Positions 61,814-64,000 of a stretch of 64,000 nt of DNA are shown here, piece after piece. Position 1 is the stretch's first letter. Every line of letters starts with the position of its first letter. The translations under genes and the position numbers were made by a program. A model generated the notes under the pieces. The model did no database searches. It saw only the letters and a list, made by a program, of their open reading frames with translations, and had not been told where the DNA came from. This DNA is from Neobacillus sp. OS1-2 (GTDB taxonomy: Bacteria; Bacillota; Bacilli; Bacillales; Cytobacillaceae), in contig NZ_CP133265.1 of NCBI RefSeq assembly GCF_030915505.1, positions 3,004,001 to 3,068,000 of the forward strand, read 5' to 3'.

Positions 61814-62599
61814 ATGTTTTACATGTCGATGTTTTTTCAATACATGTCACAATATTTAAAAACAAGACTGCAGTATCGGGCGGATTTGTTTGTTGAGTTT
61901 TTCTCTGATTTGCTTGCGCAAGCCATTAACCTTGTCTTTATTCTTGTGGTTTTTGGTCATACCAGTTTGCTCCATGGATGGAGCAGGGATGAAATTATTT
62001 TTATTTATGGCTTCTTCCTTGTCCCATATGCTGTCTTTTCTGCCTTTTTTAATATATGGGATTTTAACGAGCGGTATATTGTAAAGGGGGAACTGGATCG
62101 GATTTTAACGAGGCCCATCCACAGTCTGTTTCAAATCATACTGGAGCGGCTAGAGCTAGAGTCTTTATTAGGTTCGATAACAGGTCTTGCAATTATGTTT
62201 TACGCAGGTTTCAGGCTTGGTATTACTATTGATTGGTACGACCCGATTTTGTTTATTATTTTCGTTATGGGCGGGGCACTTGTTTACGGGGGAATTTTCA
62301 TTATGCTGGCCTGCATTAGTTTTTGGGCTGATGCCAGAACATCGCTTATGCCAATGATGTACAATATCAGCAATTATGGCCGTTATCCGGTCAATATCTA
62401 TAATAAATTAATCCGCTTTGTCTTAACCTGGATCTTGCCCTTTGCTTTTGTTGGGGTCTATCCAGCAGCCTTTTTTCTTGAAAAACAAGAATGGTATTGG
62501 TACGCCTATTTAACACCTCTTATCGGTGTTGTCTTTTTTACCCTCTCTGTTTTGCTTTGGAATCAGGGGGTGAAGAAATATCGCGGGGCGGGAAATTAA
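61814..62599 (+). CDS. ABC-2 family transporter permease (ABC2_membrane_6), second
   Basis: 261 residues with about six helices, homologous to the previous permease: YRADLFVEFFSDLLAQAINL, GELDRILTRPIHSLFQIILERLE, and final WILPFAFVGVYPAAFFL. It starts 3 nt after the preceding stop with GGGGG upstream. The two probably form a heterodimer energised by the ATPase. The substrate is not known. Confidence 0.88.
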   Translation: MFYMSMFFQYMSQYLKTRLQYRADLFVEFFSDLLAQAINLVFILVVFGHTSLLHGWSRDEIIFIYGFFLVPYAVFSAFFNIWDFNERYIVKGELDRILTRPIHSLFQIILERLELESLLGSITGLAIMFYAGFRLGITIDWYDPILFIIFVMGGALVYGGIFIMLACISFWADARTSLMPMMYNISNYGRYPVNIYNKLIRFVLTWILPFAFVGVYPAAFFLEKQEWYWYAYLTPLIGVVFFTLSVLLWNQGVKKYRGAGN

Positions 62600-62668
62600 T
62601 GCTATTTTATTGACCAAGCCTGCATAGAAATAGAATAGAAGTAACCCGAGAGTTTGAGGTGGTCTTTC

Positions 62669-63061
62669 TTGATCTATTTCTTGCTGCCAATCGTCATTTT
62701 CTGCATATTCATGAGCATCCGTACATTATTTGTGCCCAACACGATCAAGGGCAAATTAGTGTCTGTAGATAACTTTTTTTATCTTGGAACCTGTTATTTA
62801 ACTGTGATTATCGGATTCGGACTTCTTTATCTCCTATTTCATTTAGTTGGCACGCCTGTTCTAAAGGAAGCGAGTCATAATCACGGGAAAAACATATTTG
62901 AAACAAGCTTTTATTTTAGTGCGATGATGCTGTTTTCTGTTGGGAATGGGGATGTCATTCCACTGGGGATTGGTCGATTTATTGCGGTCACAGAAGCGCT
63001 AATTGGCTATACCTTACCTGCTGCTTTTGTTGCCCAAGTAATGTTTAATCGGGAAAAATAG
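62669..63061 (+). CDS. two-helix potassium channel-like membrane protein
   Basis: 130 residues from TTG 62669 with GAGGTGG 6 nt upstream. Three hydrophobic helices with a pore-like segment: FSVGNGDVIPLGIGRFIAVTEALIGYTLPAAFVAQV. This resembles the K+ channel filter and inner helix TVGYGDVxP, but Thr is Ser and the filter Tyr is Asn, so selectivity for K+ is uncertain. No cytoplasmic regulatory domain is present. It may be a cation leak channel or an accessory. Confidence 0.72.
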   Translation: MIYFLLPIVIFCIFMSIRTLFVPNTIKGKLVSVDNFFYLGTCYLTVIIGFGLLYLLFHLVGTPVLKEASHNHGKNIFETSFYFSAMMLFSVGNGDVIPLGIGRFIAVTEALIGYTLPAAFVAQVMFNREK

Positions 63062-63143
63062 CTTTATTTGTGCAGAAAAGTTGTTTTGGAAAGAGAGTTT
63101 GGTTACGCTTATTTAGAAGAAATTTACATAATGGAGTGAGAAC

Positions 63144-63611
63144 ATGTCAATTGAAATTGGAAAAAAGGCCCCTGATTTTACATTAGCGGCCCATACAGGT
63201 GAATCCATTACATTATCAAACCTTAAGGGCAAACATGTCGTACTTTATTTTTATCCGAAAGACATGACACCTGGATGTACGACAGAAGCGTGTGATTTTC
63301 GTGATCAGATTCAACAATTTAATGAATTGAATGCGGTCATCTTAGGGGTTAGCCCAGACCCTGTAGAGCGCCATCAAAAGTTTGTGGAGAAATACGGTCT
63401 TCCGTTTTTATTACTCGCTGACACTGAGCACCAAGTAGCTGAGGCCTATGATGTGTGGAAGTTAAAGAAAAACTTTGGTAAAGAATATATGGGAATTGAA
63501 AGGACTACCTTTTTAATTGATCAGGAAGGGAACATCGCCAAAGAATGGCGTAAAGTTCAAGTAAAAGGACATGTGGAAGATGCGTTAACATATATACGTG
63601 AGAATTTGTAA
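63144..63611 (+). CDS. bcp: thioredoxin-dependent thiol peroxidase (Bcp-type peroxiredoxin)
   Basis: 155 residues, atypical 2-Cys peroxiredoxin. The peroxidatic Cys is in TPGCTTEACDFRD (about 44), with the resolving Cys five residues later; KHVVLYFYPKDMTPG and IERTTFLIDQEGNI are family-typical. It reduces H2O2 and organic peroxides with thioredoxin. It corresponds to ygaF in B. subtilis, where perR follows; here perR is absent from the next stretch. Confidence 0.93.
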   Translation: MSIEIGKKAPDFTLAAHTGESITLSNLKGKHVVLYFYPKDMTPGCTTEACDFRDQIQQFNELNAVILGVSPDPVERHQKFVEKYGLPFLLLADTEHQVAEAYDVWKLKKNFGKEYMGIERTTFLIDQEGNIAKEWRKVQVKGHVEDALTYIRENL

Positions 63612-63714
63612 TCAAAAGATTACGCCTATTTTCGCGATAAAAGGCATTTGTCCAATGCAATAAGAGGGAAAGTGAATATCATTTTATTAGGGCATACCTC
63701 CTCAGATAAATTTT

Positions 63715-63740
63715 TGGGTCCACAGTGACCCATTTTTTTT
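63715..63740 (+). terminator. Terminator upstream of the adenosyltransferase gene
   Basis: TGGGTC and GACCCA stem over CACAGT, followed by ATTTTTTTT. It ends transcription from bcp. Nothing else is seen in 63612-63714. Confidence 0.75.
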
Positions 63741-63854
63741 ATGGAAAAGGGGCGGAGCGCCATATTGTTTTTTGTTGAAAAAAAGGGTTTTAGACTTTTA
63801 TACATAAAATATAAAAGAAATGGAAAACAACACTTTTATAGGGGGAATTTAAAA

Positions 63855-64000
63855 ATGAAGATTTATACTAAAACAGGTGATAAAGGAACAACATCGCTCA
63901 TTTATGGAACTAGGGTGGCAAAGAATGATATACGGGTCGAAGCATACGGAACCTGTGATGAAACCAATTCCATGATTGGACTGGCACTAAGTTATTTACT
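63855..64000 (+). CDS. corrinoid adenosyltransferase, PduO type (5' part only)
   Basis: 48 codons are visible from ATG 63855, with a GGGGGA site upstream. [25 protein letters not shown] and [18 protein letters not shown] match the N-terminal ATP-binding region of PduO-type ATP:cob(I)alamin adenosyltransferases (B. subtilis YvqK). It transfers the adenosyl group of ATP to cobalamin. The gene continues beyond the window. Confidence 0.85.
   Translation, partial: MKIYTKTGDKGTTSLIYGTRVAKNDIRVEAYGTCDETNSMIGLALSYL

Overview
The window is A+T-rich chromosomal DNA from a spore-forming Bacillaceae species, probably close to Neobacillus or the wider Bacillus sensu lato. The signs are small acid-soluble spore protein genes (sspK, sspE), AGGAGG-type ribosome binding sites with many GTG and TTG starts, a SAM (S-box) riboswitch, ARG boxes, a WalR box, and a yfhD-yfhE-recX-yfhH-sspK-yfhP-mutY-yfhS-fabL-sspE-ygaB-ygaC-ygaD-ygaE gene order that follows Bacillus subtilis almost gene for gene. 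I see no rRNA, tRNA, CRISPR array, prophage or insertion sequence.

Layout. 1-5.2 kb: a PAS-PAS-GGDEF-EAL protein cut by the window edge, an L,D-transpeptidase, and a CwlO-like NlpC/P60 hydrolase with a perfect WalR box upstream. 5.3-10.3 kb: heme O synthase, then a ba3-type heme-copper terminal enzyme (45-residue subunit IIa, CuA subunit II, subunit I), a SCO copper chaperone and an uncharacterised Met/His-rich membrane protein. 10.6-13.4 kb: a CHASE4-GGDEF-EAL protein and a YgbA-like NO-responsive family protein. 13.5-19.4 kb: a peptide/proton symporter, a frameshifted UvrC-like gene, DoxX, a TipA-type MerR regulator and a BCCT transporter. 19.5-25.3 kb: a dipeptide ABC transporter in the order D-F-A-B-C. 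25.4-39.4 kb: aroK-aroD, then argCJBD-carAB-argF and argGH, each under an ARG-box promoter. 39.4-42.8 kb: an S-box-controlled homoserine dehydrogenase without an ACT domain, and two family 2 glycosyltransferases. 42.9-53.5 kb: the yfh/yga block. 53.7-64 kb: glutamate synthase large subunit, hemL, an ABC-2 exporter operon with a palindromic operator, a two-helix channel-like protein, a bcp peroxiredoxin and the start of a corrinoid adenosyltransferase.

How the genes work together. Nitrogen and amino-acid metabolism dominates: peptide uptake (DtpT, Dpp), glutamate synthesis (GltA), complete arginine synthesis from N-acetylglutamate including carbamoyl phosphate, shikimate steps, and the homoserine branch towards methionine.

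The observation most worth following is in the ba3-type subunit I. The oxidase signature His-Pro-x-Val-Tyr, which carries the Tyr cross-linked to a CuB histidine, reads His-Thr-Leu-Val-Asn (H234 to N238), while all six metal-ligand histidines remain. This suggests a nitric oxide reductase of the CuA/ba3 lineage rather than an oxidase. A YgbA-like gene, from a family tied to nitrosative stress, lies 4 kb away. Other notable points are a hairpin between a strong ribosome binding site and the gltA start, a TipA-type promoter with a 19-bp spacer plus a likely internal TipAS start, and a GIY-YIG/UVR gene split by a frameshift.
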